Assembly (NCBI GenBank): GCA_020344215.1
Contig: CP070815.1
Span: 1,666,373-1,730,372 of the forward strand
Origin: Gemmatimonadota bacterium
Lineage (GTDB): Bacteria > Gemmatimonadota > Gemmatimonadetes > Palauibacterales > KS3-K002
Length of the DNA: 64,000 nucleotides
Reading direction: 5' to 3'
The position numbers and the translations under genes are program-made. Within the stretch, counting starts at the first letter, position 1. Every line of letters begins with the position of its first letter. Shown one piece after another: positions 17,299 to 27,709 of this stretch. Below the pieces are notes generated by a model that was given only the letters and a program-made list of their open reading frames with translations, was not told the origin of the DNA and ran no database searches.

Positions 17299-18834
17299 TC
17301 AGGGACCACGCCCCGGCTTCATACTAACGAACATACCGTCTGCATCCTCGGGAGGCCGAGTAAGGCGGCTGACGATCACGGTCGCCAGCAGCCCGCCGAG
17401 AAAAGCAGGGACCAACTCGTAGAGCCCGTCTGCGAACGCAGAGCTCAACCGGGCGAGCTGGGCGTCGAACCAGGGTACGAGTTCCCAGGCGAATGTGATA
17501 GCCGTCCCAGTGAGCAGGCCAGCGATCACGCCCGCCCGGGTCGTGCGGCGCCAGTAGAGGGCGAGGATGGAAGTAGGGCCAAACGAGGCGCCGAGGCCGG
17601 CCCAGGCGAAGAGCACCAGCCAGAAGACCAGAGCTTCGGCCAGGAGGCCTACGACGAGCGCTGCGCTGACGAGCAGGACCACCACAATGCGGCTATAGAG
17701 GACCAGCCGTCTCTGAGGGATCTGCTGGCCGCGATGGAGGATCTTCTCGTAGAAATCGCGCACAACGCTCGATGCGGCGACCAGGAGCTGCGAGTCGGCT
17801 GTCGAGATGATGGCGGCGAAGATCGAGGCCACGACGATGCCGAAGGCCACCGGGTGCAGGTGCTGCGCGGCGAGCAGCGGGTAGAGCTGCTCGGTGTCGG
17901 CATCGGGGAGCATGGCGACGTCAGGGAAGTAGACCCGGCCAGCGAGCCCGATGAAGAGCGCGCCCCACGCCATAACCACGTTCCAAACCGTGCCCACCAC
18001 GGCGGACGTGCGCAGCTGATCCGGTTCGGCAATCGACATGTAGCGAACGATGATGTGCGGGTTGCCCGGCGAACCCAGGCCTATCCCCAGGAACCCGATG
18101 ATCACTCCGACCGAGAGAGCGAACGGATCGATTGTGGTCGGATCAAAGGTCCTCAGTTCGCCGATCACCGCACCCAGGCTGCCACGATCCAAGATCGCGA
18201 TGACCGGAACCACCACGAGTGCCACGATCATGATGCACGCCTGGAGGGTGTCGCTCAGGCTTACCGCCAGGAAGCCGCCCATGGTGGTATAGGCGAGAAC
18301 GATCACCGCCGTCAGGATGACGCCCGTGGTGGGGTGCAGGCCGAAGCTCGCCGCGAACGCCTTGCCGCCACCGACGAACTGCGACGAGACGTAACCGACC
18401 ATGAATATCAGGATGATCGCGATGAGGACCATCCGCAGCCGGCCGTCGTGATCGCCGAAGCGCGCGGCGTAGAAGTCCGGGACGGTAACACAGTCGTGGA
18501 CCTCGCTGAAGTGCCTGAGCCGGCGCGCGTAGAAGAGGAACAGAAACAGCTCGGCGGTGATGTAGCCGGTGACAGCCCAGACCGCGCCCGCCCCGATCGA
18601 GTAGGCCATGCCGGTGACACCGAGCAGGAGCCAGGCGCTGCGCCCCGAGACCACCGCCGAGAGTGCGACGACGAACCGGTGCATCTTGCGTCCGCCGACG
18701 AAGAACTCGCTCACTCCGGCGGAGGAGAACCGTGCGGACAGCACACCGATGGCTATGATGACGCCCAGGTAGCCGAGGAAGGCGGCGACGGCGAACGGGT
18801 CCGCGGAGATCTGAGCGGCCGCGCCTTCCTGCAT
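17299..18834 (-). CDS. Sodium/solute symporter (SSS family, PutP-like)
   Basis: A 511-residue inner-membrane transporter with about 13 hydrophobic segments. The SSS signatures are present: FFVGGRKMHRFVVALS in the first loop, GVTGMAYSIGAGAVW, VPDFYAARFG, and the long GFLGIGLGSPGNPHIIVRYMS stretch (in two pieces around LGIG). IISTADSQLLVAASSVVRD, the sodium-site helix shared by PutP and relatives, is also seen. The closest well-known type is the sodium/proline symporter PutP, but substrate is not proven. Its ATG overlaps the stop of a 32-codon membrane protein gene (TGATG), suggesting a two-gene unit. Confidence 0.88.
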   Translation of the reverse strand: MQEGAAAQISADPFAVAAFLGYLGVIIAIGVLSARFSSAGVSEFFVGGRKMHRFVVALSAVVSGRSAWLLLGVTGMAYSIGAGAVWAVTGYITAELFLFLFYARRLRHFSEVHDCVTVPDFYAARFGDHDGRLRMVLIAIILIFMVGYVSSQFVGGGKAFAASFGLHPTTGVILTAVIVLAYTTMGGFLAVSLSDTLQACIMIVALVVVPVIAILDRGSLGAVIGELRTFDPTTIDPFALSVGVIIGFLGIGLGSPGNPHIIVRYMSIAEPDQLRTSAVVGTVWNVVMAWGALFIGLAGRVYFPDVAMLPDADTEQLYPLLAAQHLHPVAFGIVVASIFAAIISTADSQLLVAASSVVRDFYEKILHRGQQIPQRRLVLYSRIVVVLLVSAALVVGLLAEALVFWLVLFAWAGLGASFGPTSILALYWRRTTRAGVIAGLLTGTAITFAWELVPWFDAQLARLSSAFADGLYELVPAFLGGLLATVIVSRLTRPPEDADGMFVSMKPGRGP

Positions 18835-18932
18835 CAGGTCCCCCGTTGCTTAATGACGAACGCGAGCACCACAGCAGTCCCGATGATCGCGGCGGGCAGC
18901 ACGAACATGACGAAGACGAATGAGAGGGTCAT
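18834..18932 (-). CDS. 32-residue single-pass membrane protein upstream of the symporter
   Basis: A small gene of 33 codons with no assigned family. Translation from the ATG at 18932 gives MTLSFVFVMFVLPAAIIGTA followed by VVLAFVIKQRGT. It is one strongly hydrophobic helix with a basic C-terminal end. Its TGA shares one base with the ATG of the sodium/solute symporter, so translation is probably coupled. Many sodium/solute symporters have a small membrane protein encoded just upstream, and by analogy this may be an accessory subunit. No Shine-Dalgarno is evident, which lowers confidence. Coding potential rests on the stop/start overlap and the clean transmembrane pattern. Confidence 0.5.
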   Translation of the reverse strand: MTLSFVFVMFVLPAAIIGTAVVLAFVIKQRGT

Positions 18933-19109
18933 AGCACTTGGCCGGCTGGGTTCGCAGGGCTGGGGCTCGGGCAGCAATGTTAGGCGTTCCGGACCCGAAT
19001 GCCAGAGCCGTGTTCGGAAGACGGGTGCCGGCCCCTTCCCCTTGAAACCGAGTCAAACGGACTGGCGTAGGAAGGGGAGAGAGCGCAACTTAGGGTGAGG
19101 GAGCCGATT

Positions 19110-19454
19110 ATGGGACCTTGGGACCCTGCGGTAATCGGGCCGATCGCCGGGGCGGTGATGGTCATCGCCATAACGGCCGGCGTGGCCAGCGTGGCGATCT
19201 TTCGCCCGTTCACGAGACAGCTGGGCGAGCTGCTCGAGCAGATGCGCCGCGACCGCCAGCAGCAGGCCGACCAGGTGAGCCCTGCGCGCATGACAGAGCT
19301 AATGGAGAGCATGCTGGATCGTCTGGAGCGGATCGAGGCGCGCCAGGACTTCGCCGAGAGGGTGCTGGAGAGCGCCGGCTGGAAGGGTGAGGCCGGGCCT
19401 TTGCCAGCCCGGCGGGCCAAGGGCGAGCGGCGCGGTCGGACCGGCGGGTCGTGA
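19110..19454 (+). CDS. Membrane-anchored coiled-coil protein, first of three tandem paralogues
   Basis: Unrecognised small protein of 114 residues. A transmembrane helix (about residues 10-30, AGAVMVIAITAGVASVAIF) is followed at once by RPFTRQLGELLEQ and a charged helical region predicted to form a coiled coil. It ends in the motif RLERIEARQDFAERVLE and a basic tail (ARRAKGERRGR). The next two genes share the layout and the motif pair RP(F/L)T...G and R.DF..R.L. The fold recalls PspB (one membrane helix plus coiled coil), but sequence similarity is not convincing. The ATG at 19110 is preferred over the GTG at 19095 because GAGG lies 9 nt upstream. Confidence 0.75.
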   Translation: MGPWDPAVIGPIAGAVMVIAITAGVASVAIFRPFTRQLGELLEQMRRDRQQQADQVSPARMTELMESMLDRLERIEARQDFAERVLESAGWKGEAGPLPARRAKGERRGRTGGS

Positions 19455-19496
19455 CGCGCAAGAGTTCGGACCCAAAGCGGCTATCGGGGAGCTCTG

Positions 19497-19820
19497 ATGC
19501 CTGAGGAGTTAATACCGATCGTCTTGTTCATCAGCATTGCGGCGGTCGCCATCTTCCGGCCGCTCACAACGCGAATCGGCAAAGTGATCGAGCGGTCGTA
19601 CGAGAAGAAGTCGATCGGCCAGGATCCACAGGTTCAACGGATCATGCAGCTGATGGAGCGGCTGGTAGATCGGATGGACCGTCTCGAGGATCGCGTGGAC
19701 TTTACCGAGCGCGTCCTCGAGCGCCAGCGCATGCAAGCGCAGCTAACCGAAGGTCGCTTGGCGGACGAGTCGGAACGGGAGCCGGATGAGAGCCGCGGCC
19801 GCCGGAGGGACACGTACTAG
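19497..19820 (+). CDS. Membrane-anchored coiled-coil protein, second of three tandem paralogues
   Basis: A 107-residue protein: a short N-terminal membrane helix (IPIVLFISIAAVAIF), then RPLTTRIGKVIERS, a central linker, and the helical motif MDRLEDRVDFTERVLERQ. The tail is Arg/Glu-rich and polar. It is clearly homologous by eye to the genes on either side and starts 42 nt after the first, with GGGGAGC ahead of its ATG. Function is unknown. Topology suggests an inner-membrane anchor with a cytoplasmic oligomerising helix. Retention of three divergent copies suggests that they form a hetero-oligomer or do related jobs. Confidence 0.78.
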   Translation: MPEELIPIVLFISIAAVAIFRPLTTRIGKVIERSYEKKSIGQDPQVQRIMQLMERLVDRMDRLEDRVDFTERVLERQRMQAQLTEGRLADESEREPDESRGRRRDTY

Positions 19821-19848
19821 ATCTGGCCGTCGATCTGGAGGGACACCG

Positions 19849-20151
19849 ATGCCTCCTGCTGACGTAGCACCGTTCGTGCTGGGAATGACCTTCATCCTGT
19901 GCACCGCAGGCATCATCATCCTGCGCCCGCTCACCAAGCGACTGGGAGACCTGATGGAAGCGCGGAACCGCGAGCGGCAGGAGCAGGCGCAACTGGGCCC
20001 CCAAGAGTTGGCCCGCATCACCGACGTCGTCAGCCGCCTCGCCGACCGGATCGAGACGCTGGAGGAGCGGCAGGATTTCACCGACCGGCTGTTGGACTCA
20101 CTGGAGCGCCCGCCGGCCAGGGCCCGGCTGCAGGATCCCACGCAGCAATAG
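19849..20151 (+). CDS. Membrane-anchored coiled-coil protein, third of three tandem paralogues
   Basis: A 100-residue protein with a longer N-terminal membrane segment (APFVLGMTFILCTAGIIIL), then RPLTKRLGDLMEARN, a Gln/Glu/Arg-rich coiled coil, and the shared motif IETLEERQDFTDRLLD near residue 80. The ATG at 19849 is chosen because CTGGAGGGA sits 6 nt upstream; the frame is open from 19786 but overlaps the previous gene. All three copies have the order helix, RP(L/F)T, coiled coil, DF motif. The tricorn-like gene follows after 169 bp. Confidence 0.78.
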   Translation: MPPADVAPFVLGMTFILCTAGIIILRPLTKRLGDLMEARNRERQEQAQLGPQELARITDVVSRLADRIETLEERQDFTDRLLDSLERPPARARLQDPTQQ

Positions 20152-20320
20152 GCCGCACCGGGCGCCCGCCGGGCGCTCGGAACTTTCCGCACGCCTAAGC
20201 TCTTTCAATCTCTGACCGGCCGCTGCGCCCGTCGTGGCTGACGGAGACCTAGCGCTACATGTCAAAGGGGGCGAGACTTGTGGCGTCACCCGACATCCCG
20301 AGATCGACAGGAGAACGGAT

Positions 20321-23300
20321 ATGATCAACCCGCTCGCAGCGCTCATTGTCCTCGTCAGCCTGGCCACCGGGCCGGCGACCGCGAGCAACGATGCGCCGCT
20401 GCTCATCCGCAACCTGACCGTAAGTGGCAGCCATATCGTCTTCTCTTACGCCGGCGACCTATGGCGCGCGGAACGGAACGGAGGCGCCGCGCAGCGGCTC
20501 ACCGAAGGGCCAGCCGAGGACGACTACCCGGTCCTCTCACCGGACGGAGCCAGCATCGCTTTCTCGCGGCGCGGCGCTGACGATTGGGACGTCTACGTGG
20601 TCGGAGCTGCGGGCGGCGAGCCGCGCCGGCTGACCTACCACCCGGAGCTCGACATCGCCCGCGGTTGGAGCCCCGACGGCGCGAGCATCCTCTTCGTGTC
20701 CCACCGCGATGAGGAGCATGCGTTCCGGCTCTACACCATTGCCGTCGACGGCGTCTTCCCCGCACCGCTCCCCCTGCCCCGAGCCTGGGAGGGCTCTTAC
20801 TCGCCTTCCGGCGAGCGCATCGCCTATGTTCCGACGGCTCTGCCACTCGACTTGATGGGCGCCGACTGGGATTACTACCGCGGCGGGGCGACCTCGCGTA
20901 TCTGGATCGCAGAGCTCGAGAGCGGCGAGATCGATCAGCTGCCGCGCGGCGACTCGAACGACCGTCACCCGATGTGGGTGGAGAACACGATCTACTTCGT
21001 CTCCGACCGGTCGGGGACGTTCAATCTCTTCGCCTACGACCCGGAAGCCCGGCTCGTCCAGCAGCTGACCGAGTACGAGACGTACGGCATAGTGGCCGCG
21101 TCTGCGGGTGGTGGCGTGATCGCTTTCGTTCAGGACGGTCAGCTCGGCATCTACGACCCGGCGACCGGCGAGACCCAAGCGGTAACCGTACAGGTCGAAG
21201 CTGACAGGTCGGAGCGTGAACCGCGCACCGTGAGCGGCGCAGGCTGGATCCAGTACGCCTCGCTCTCGGGATCGGGCGAGCAGGTGGTCTTCGCCGCCAG
21301 AGGCGAGGTCGTGACTTTCGATCCCGCGACCGGGACAGCGGCGACGCTCACTAAGACGCCGGGGACGGCGGAACGCTACCCGACGATCTCTCCCGATGGT
21401 CGCTGGATCGCGTATGTGACAGATGAGGCGGGCCGGTACGAGCTGCGCGTCCTTCCGACGAGCGGCGAAGCCACCGCGAGGAAGTTCCAGGTCGAGACAC
21501 GTCCGAGCTTCTATCGGGAGCTCACCTGGTCGCCCGACTCGCGGCACCTGGCCTTCATCGACAAGCGCCTAGCGCTCTGGGTTCTGGACGTGGAGACCGG
21601 CGGCACGCGCCGCGTGACGTCATCCGAGTACTCGCACCAGGATCGCTATTACCCCAGCTGGTCACCCGACGGCGTTTTCCTCGCATACTCGAGGTACGAG
21701 GCCAATCGTCTGCGCGCCATCTACATCTACGATACGACCAACGGCCGGCAGCGCCGAGTCTCGGCCGGGCGAGTCCACGCCGAACACCCCGTGTTCGACA
21801 AGAGCGGCCAGTTCCTCTACTTCATAGCCAGCAACGTTGCAGCGCTCAGCGATTTCGGGTGGAGCGTGCTGTCGGGAGAGATGCTTCAACCGCTCATCTC
21901 TCGGCGACTGCAGGTAGTCCTGCTCCACGGCGACGAGCAGCTCCCCTTCTTCCCGCTCACCGGAGAGCCGAACCCAGCCGCAGAGACAGGGCCGCCGGCC
22001 GGCGCGAGAAGGCCGCCGGAAGGGGAACGACCCACCCCGCCCAGCGCGCCCCCCGGTCCACCTGGTGCCGGTGGGCAGCGTGGACAACCGGGCCAGCAAG
22101 GTCCCCCCACGCTGATCAGCCCGCTCGGCATCCAGCGGCGCATCATCCCGCTACCCATCCCGGCGAAGGATTTCGCCGGCCTGGCCGCCGGCGAAGCGGG
22201 TGTGCTCTACCCACTCGTCCGCGAATGGCCCGAATCGGGTGAGCCCGGCGCCCGACCGCGGCTCACGCTCTACCGCTACGACATGTCAAAGCCGCGCGAG
22301 CTCACCAAGCTGATTGACGACCTGAGCGAGTTCGTGGTGGCCGCTGACGGGCGCAAGATCCTGTATCGCCGCGGGAGTAGCTGGAACCTCGTCTCGGGCG
22401 CCGAGGCGTCCGAGCCCGAGGAGGGTCGACTAGACCTCGAGTCGATCGAGATCGACGTCGATCCGACCGCGGAATGGCGGCAGATCTATCGCGAGGCCTG
22501 GGCGTTGATGCGCGACTACTTCTACGACCCAAACTATCACGGACAGGACCTGTTCGAGCTCGAGCGACACTACGCCGCCTACCTGCCGTCGGTCACCCGG
22601 CGCAGCGATCTCAACCGGCTAATCGGCAAGGCGCTCGGCCACGTTTCCGTCAGTAATCTGAGCGTGCGCGGCGGTGACATCCCGAGCCCGGCGGGCGAGC
22701 GCAGCCGCATCGGCCTGCTCGGTGCTGACTACGAGATCGAGGAGGGCCGCTACAAGATGACCCGCATCTTCCCCTCGGGTCACTACAACTGGGGCAACCC
22801 ACTGTTCAGGTCACCGCTCGACGAGCCGGGCTTCTACGTCTCGGACGGCGAGTACCTGATCGCCGTGAACGGCGAACAGATCACCGCCGACAGGAACCTC
22901 TACTCGTACTTCGAGGGGACCGCACTGAAGCCTGTGCAGCTCACGGTCAGCGGGAGGCCGGACGGCTCCGACTCACGCACGTTCACGCTCGTTCCAACCC
23001 ACGGCGAGAACATGCTGCGCCGGATGAACTGGGCGGAGCGCAACCGCGAGGTCGTGGAGGACGAGTCGCAAGGCGTGCTGGGCTACGTCTGGATACCGGA
23101 CTTCAGCGGTCGATCGATCGAGGTGATTCTCCAGCAGCTTCTCGAGAGTTCCGACAAGCGCGGACTACTCATCGACCAGAGGTTCGCCGGGGGCGGTATC
23201 ACGCCCGACTACTTGATCGAGATGCTGCGCCGGACAGCGTTGTACTACTACACGTTCCGGCACGGCGATGACCTCGGCGTGCCCGTGAACCCGATGCCCT

Positions 23301-23701
23301 CGGCGAAGGTGCTGGTGATCAACGACGTCAACGCGTCGGCGGCCGAGACGTTCGCCCTCATGTTCAAGCTGGGCAACGTCGGTCGGATCATCGGCACCCG
23401 CACACGAGGTGCCGGCATCGGTCCCTACGTCTACATCCCGGCGCTCGTCGATGGTGGGCGGATCAGTATACCGAACCGGGCGGCGTACGACCCCGCCGGA
23501 TCGTGGGGCATCGAGAACACAGGTGTCGAGCCTCACATGGAAGTGGAATGGTACCCGATAGACTGGCGTGAAGGGCGCGACCCGCAACTGCAGGCGGCGA
23601 TCAACGCGGCGCTCCAGGAGTTCATCGAGAACCCACCGTACGAGGTTGTGAAGCCCGACTACCCGGTCCACCGCAGCGGCGGAGCCGACCGAGGTAATTG
23701 A
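20321..23701 (+). CDS. Tricorn-protease-like protein (S41 family) with altered active site
   Basis: An exported protein of 1126 residues: leader (INPLAALIVLVSLATGPATA), then a beta-propeller region with several TolB-like blades (SPDGASIAFSRRG, SPDGRWIAYV, WSPDSRHLAF, WSPDGVFLAYSRYE). A Pro/Gly-rich linker follows at about 555-600, then a PDZ-like segment and a C-terminal S41 peptidase core. Tricorns are large peptidases that act downstream of protein degradation. The Ser-His pair of known tricorns reads S778-N779 here (SVSNLSVRGG), and the nucleophile motif reads NASAAE with S1006 followed by Ala rather than Asp. The Glu of ENTGVEP (E1065) is kept. Activity may therefore be changed or lost. 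The ATG at 20321 has AGGAGA upstream; the frame is open from 20234. Confidence 0.85.
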   Translation: MINPLAALIVLVSLATGPATASNDAPLLIRNLTVSGSHIVFSYAGDLWRAERNGGAAQRLTEGPAEDDYPVLSPDGASIAFSRRGADDWDVYVVGAAGGEPRRLTYHPELDIARGWSPDGASILFVSHRDEEHAFRLYTIAVDGVFPAPLPLPRAWEGSYSPSGERIAYVPTALPLDLMGADWDYYRGGATSRIWIAELESGEIDQLPRGDSNDRHPMWVENTIYFVSDRSGTFNLFAYDPEARLVQQLTEYETYGIVAASAGGGVIAFVQDGQLGIYDPATGETQAVTVQVEADRSEREPRTVSGAGWIQYASLSGSGEQVVFAARGEVVTFDPATGTAATLTKTPGTAERYPTISPDGRWIAYVTDEAGRYELRVLPTSGEATARKFQVETRPSFYRELTWSPDSRHLAFIDKRLALWVLDVETGGTRRVTSSEYSHQDRYYPSWSPDGVFLAYSRYEANRLRAIYIYDTTNGRQRRVSAGRVHAEHPVFDKSGQFLYFIASNVAALSDFGWSVLSGEMLQPLISRRLQVVLLHGDEQLPFFPLTGEPNPAAETGPPAGARRPPEGERPTPPSAPPGPPGAGGQRGQPGQQGPPTLISPLGIQRRIIPLPIPAKDFAGLAAGEAGVLYPLVREWPESGEPGARPRLTLYRYDMSKPRELTKLIDDLSEFVVAADGRKILYRRGSSWNLVSGAEASEPEEGRLDLESIEIDVDPTAEWRQIYREAWALMRDYFYDPNYHGQDLFELERHYAAYLPSVTRRSDLNRLIGKALGHVSVSNLSVRGGDIPSPAGERSRIGLLGADYEIEEGRYKMTRIFPSGHYNWGNPLFRSPLDEPGFYVSDGEYLIAVNGEQITADRNLYSYFEGTALKPVQLTVSGRPDGSDSRTFTLVPTHGENMLRRMNWAERNREVVEDESQGVLGYVWIPDFSGRSIEVILQQLLESSDKRGLLIDQRFAGGGITPDYLIEMLRRTALYYYTFRHGDDLGVPVNPMPSAKVLVINDVNASAAETFALMFKLGNVGRIIGTRTRGAGIGPYVYIPALVDGGRISIPNRAAYDPAGSWGIENTGVEPHMEVEWYPIDWREGRDPQLQAAINAALQEFIENPPYEVVKPDYPVHRSGGADRGN

Positions 23702-23938
23702 GAGTCGCTCTAGACCAGCGATGACAGGGGCGGGCGCATCCCGCGCGTGGCCCGCGGGCCACCGCTCGTGCCGGGGGGGCGGGGCGCGGAAAGCCGCAGC
23801 TCCAGGTGTGTTGCGTCCTGCCGGGTGGCTCTGTATCTCAATGTTGCCCACAGCGCGCGGCGAGCCGGTGCGCGCGAGCCGAGGCCAGAGGGAACGGCAA
23901 CGAACTGAAGCTAGGATCACTCAGCAGGAGGGACTGCC
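23702..23938. other. Intergenic region with GC-rich palindromes
   Basis: There is no reading frame here. Soon after the tricorn-like stop there is a GCGGG/CCCGC hairpin and, at 23747-23762, a perfect 16-bp palindrome GTGGCCCGCGGGCCAC. They could form a transcription terminator, but no T-tract follows. The region ends in AGGAGGG, the ribosome binding site for the next gene. No promoter is assigned. Confidence 0.35.
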
Positions 23939-25246
23939 GTGTATACGCGTCGCAACTTCCTGGGCGCCATCGGTCTTCCCGCGGTCGCGGCGGCCGCGGG
24001 CGTGCCGCTGACGCCGTTGCGCCTCTCGCGAGCCGCGGAGATCGCGGAGGAGCTTCGCAACCACCCCGGCACACCAGAGGAAGTCGCCCGAGACGAGGAC
24101 TTCTGGTTCGAAGTAGCTCGCGCCTTCACCGTCGACCGCAGCCTGATCAACCTGAACAACGGCGGTGTGAGCCCCTCGCCCGGCTGGGTTCAGGACGCGA
24201 TGAAGCGGCACCTGGACTACTCGAACGAGGCGCCCGTCTATACGATGTGGCACATACTCGAGCCACAGCGGGAAGCGGTGCGTGAGCGGCTGGCGCGCGA
24301 GTGGGGCGTCGATCCGGAGGAGATCGCGCTGACGCGAAACGCCTCGGAGAGCCTGCAGATCTGCCAGTTCGGGATCGATCTAAGGGCTGGCGACGAGGTC
24401 CTCACGACGACCCAGGACTACCCGCGTATGCTCACCACATTCAAGCAACGGGAGCGGCGCGAAGGGATCGTGCTGCGGGAGTTCTCGATCCCCGTGCCGT
24501 GCGAGGACCCCGGCGAGATCGTGCGGCGCTTCGAGGAGAACATCACGCCGCGGACCCGGGTGATCCTCATGTGCCACATGATCAACCTGACCGGCCAGAT
24601 CCTGCCGGTACGCGACGTGGTGCAGATGGCGCGGCACCACAATATCCTAGTCATCGTGGATGGGGCCCACGCGCTCGCCCACTTCGACTTCAAGATCTCC
24701 GACCTCGACTGCGACAACTACTCGGTGAGCCTGCACAAGTGGCTCTTCGCGCCTCACGGCACGGGGCTACTCTACGTGCGGGTCGACAAGATAGCGGGCC
24801 TCTGGCCGCTGATGGCGGCGCCCGATGGGATGGACAACAACATCCGCAAGTACGAGGAGATCGGCACGCACCCGGCCGCCAACTATCTGGCCATCGGCGA
24901 GGCGCTCACCTTCCATCAGGGCATCGGAGGCAGGCGCAAGGAAGCCCGGATGATCTACCTGAGAGACTACTGGGCGAAGCGGCTGCTCGAGCACGACAGG
25001 GTGCGCCTGCACACGAGCCTCGAGCCCGGCATGGCTTGCGGAATCGCGAACGTACAGATCGAGGGGATCGACCCTGGAGAGCTCACGAACTGGCTTTGGA
25101 GCACGCACAAGATTATAGTCACTCCCATCGGCCACGAGGAGTGCCCCGGGATTCGGGTCTCCCCGAGCGTCTACACGATGCCCGAGGAGCTCGACCGATT
25201 CATCGACGCCATGGAGCACGTGGTGTATCACGGGCTGCCCGCCTAG
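23939..25246 (+). CDS. Tat-exported aminotransferase class V-like PLP enzyme
   Basis: A 435-residue fold-type I PLP enzyme of the class V (NifS/isopenicillin N epimerase-like) group. The N-terminus MYTRRNFLGAIGLPAVAAAA is a twin-arginine signal (RRNFLG), so the folded, cofactor-loaded enzyme is probably sent to the periplasm. PLP-site residues are visible: D241 in VIVDGAHALAHFD and the Schiff-base lysine K267 in SVSLHKWLFAPHGTG. The GTG start at 23939 is supported by AGGAGGG 6 nt upstream. Substrate is unknown; relatives include epimerases and desulfurase-like lyases. The next gene (an outer-membrane barrel) starts 22 nt downstream and may be cotranscribed. Confidence 0.85.
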   Translation: MYTRRNFLGAIGLPAVAAAAGVPLTPLRLSRAAEIAEELRNHPGTPEEVARDEDFWFEVARAFTVDRSLINLNNGGVSPSPGWVQDAMKRHLDYSNEAPVYTMWHILEPQREAVRERLAREWGVDPEEIALTRNASESLQICQFGIDLRAGDEVLTTTQDYPRMLTTFKQRERREGIVLREFSIPVPCEDPGEIVRRFEENITPRTRVILMCHMINLTGQILPVRDVVQMARHHNILVIVDGAHALAHFDFKISDLDCDNYSVSLHKWLFAPHGTGLLYVRVDKIAGLWPLMAAPDGMDNNIRKYEEIGTHPAANYLAIGEALTFHQGIGGRRKEARMIYLRDYWAKRLLEHDRVRLHTSLEPGMACGIANVQIEGIDPGELTNWLWSTHKIIVTPIGHEECPGIRVSPSVYTMPEELDRFIDAMEHVVYHGLPA

Positions 25247-25268
25247 GACGCGAGACAAAGGAGGTACA

Positions 25269-25871
25269 ATGCACCGGAGACTCGGATCACTCGTCACGAT
25301 CATTGCAGCGGCAGCTCTGCTGCCTACACCCGCCGCCGCTCAGGTCGTGTCGCCTGGGTTCGCCGTGGGTGCTACTGGCGGCTTCGAGACTTACAGTCTT
25401 CAGATCGCCGAACGCGAGTACGGACCGAGCCTTGAGGCCTTCCTCAGGTACACCTGGGAGTCGAGCTTCCAACTCGTGGGCGGCGTAAGCTACAGCAGCA
25501 TTAACGTCGACATCGTCGATGACGATCGCCGGGTGTGGACCGTCTTCGTCGAGCCGCGTCTGCTCCTAGGCAACTGGGTGAGCGACAAGCTCACGGTATA
25601 TGTAGGGATACGGGGTGGATACCTGCAGCAGTCGATCGACACGGTGGTGAACAACCAGCCTGTCGATGCCAACGCCAACGGCTGGATCTTTGGGGGCACG
25701 GCCAACCTCCTGACAAAGCTGTCGGAGACGGTCGCCCTCGACGTGATAGGGCTCTTCGGCCTCTCGGGCAGCGGTGACCCAGAGGTCAACGGCGAGCCGA
25801 TCGGTATGGAGGGGGAGCCCACAGCGTGGTACGGCGGCCTAAAGGCGGGGCTGGTGTTCTCGATCCCCTGA
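25269..25871 (+). CDS. Outer-membrane beta-barrel protein (OmpW/OmpA-barrel-like)
   Basis: A 200-residue exported protein with signal peptide MHRRLGSLVTIIAAAALLP ending at PAAAQ. The mature chain alternates short amphipathic strands with turns (VGATGGFETYSLQI, LEAFLRYTWESSFQLVGG, TVYVGIRGGYLQQS, WYGGLKAGLVFSIP), as expected of an eight-stranded barrel ending in a hydrophobic strand. No specific family could be fixed. AAAGGAGGT, a near-ideal Shine-Dalgarno, lies 5 nt before the ATG. Confidence 0.7.
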   Translation: MHRRLGSLVTIIAAAALLPTPAAAQVVSPGFAVGATGGFETYSLQIAEREYGPSLEAFLRYTWESSFQLVGGVSYSSINVDIVDDDRRVWTVFVEPRLLLGNWVSDKLTVYVGIRGGYLQQSIDTVVNNQPVDANANGWIFGGTANLLTKLSETVALDVIGLFGLSGSGDPEVNGEPIGMEGEPTAWYGGLKAGLVFSIP

Positions 25872-25889
25872 TAGCCAAGGCGAGCGCTA

Positions 25890-27668
<1,779 letters not shown>

Positions 27669-27709
27669 CTGAGACCCCCGCGTCGGAGCTGAGGCGCTCC
27701 ATCGGACTC

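Noticed and set aside
17734..19098. 454-codon open frame on the plus strand
   Set aside because: It is antisense to the sodium/solute symporter, whose membrane helices and motifs are clear. The frame is Asp/Glu/His/Arg-rich without any domain.
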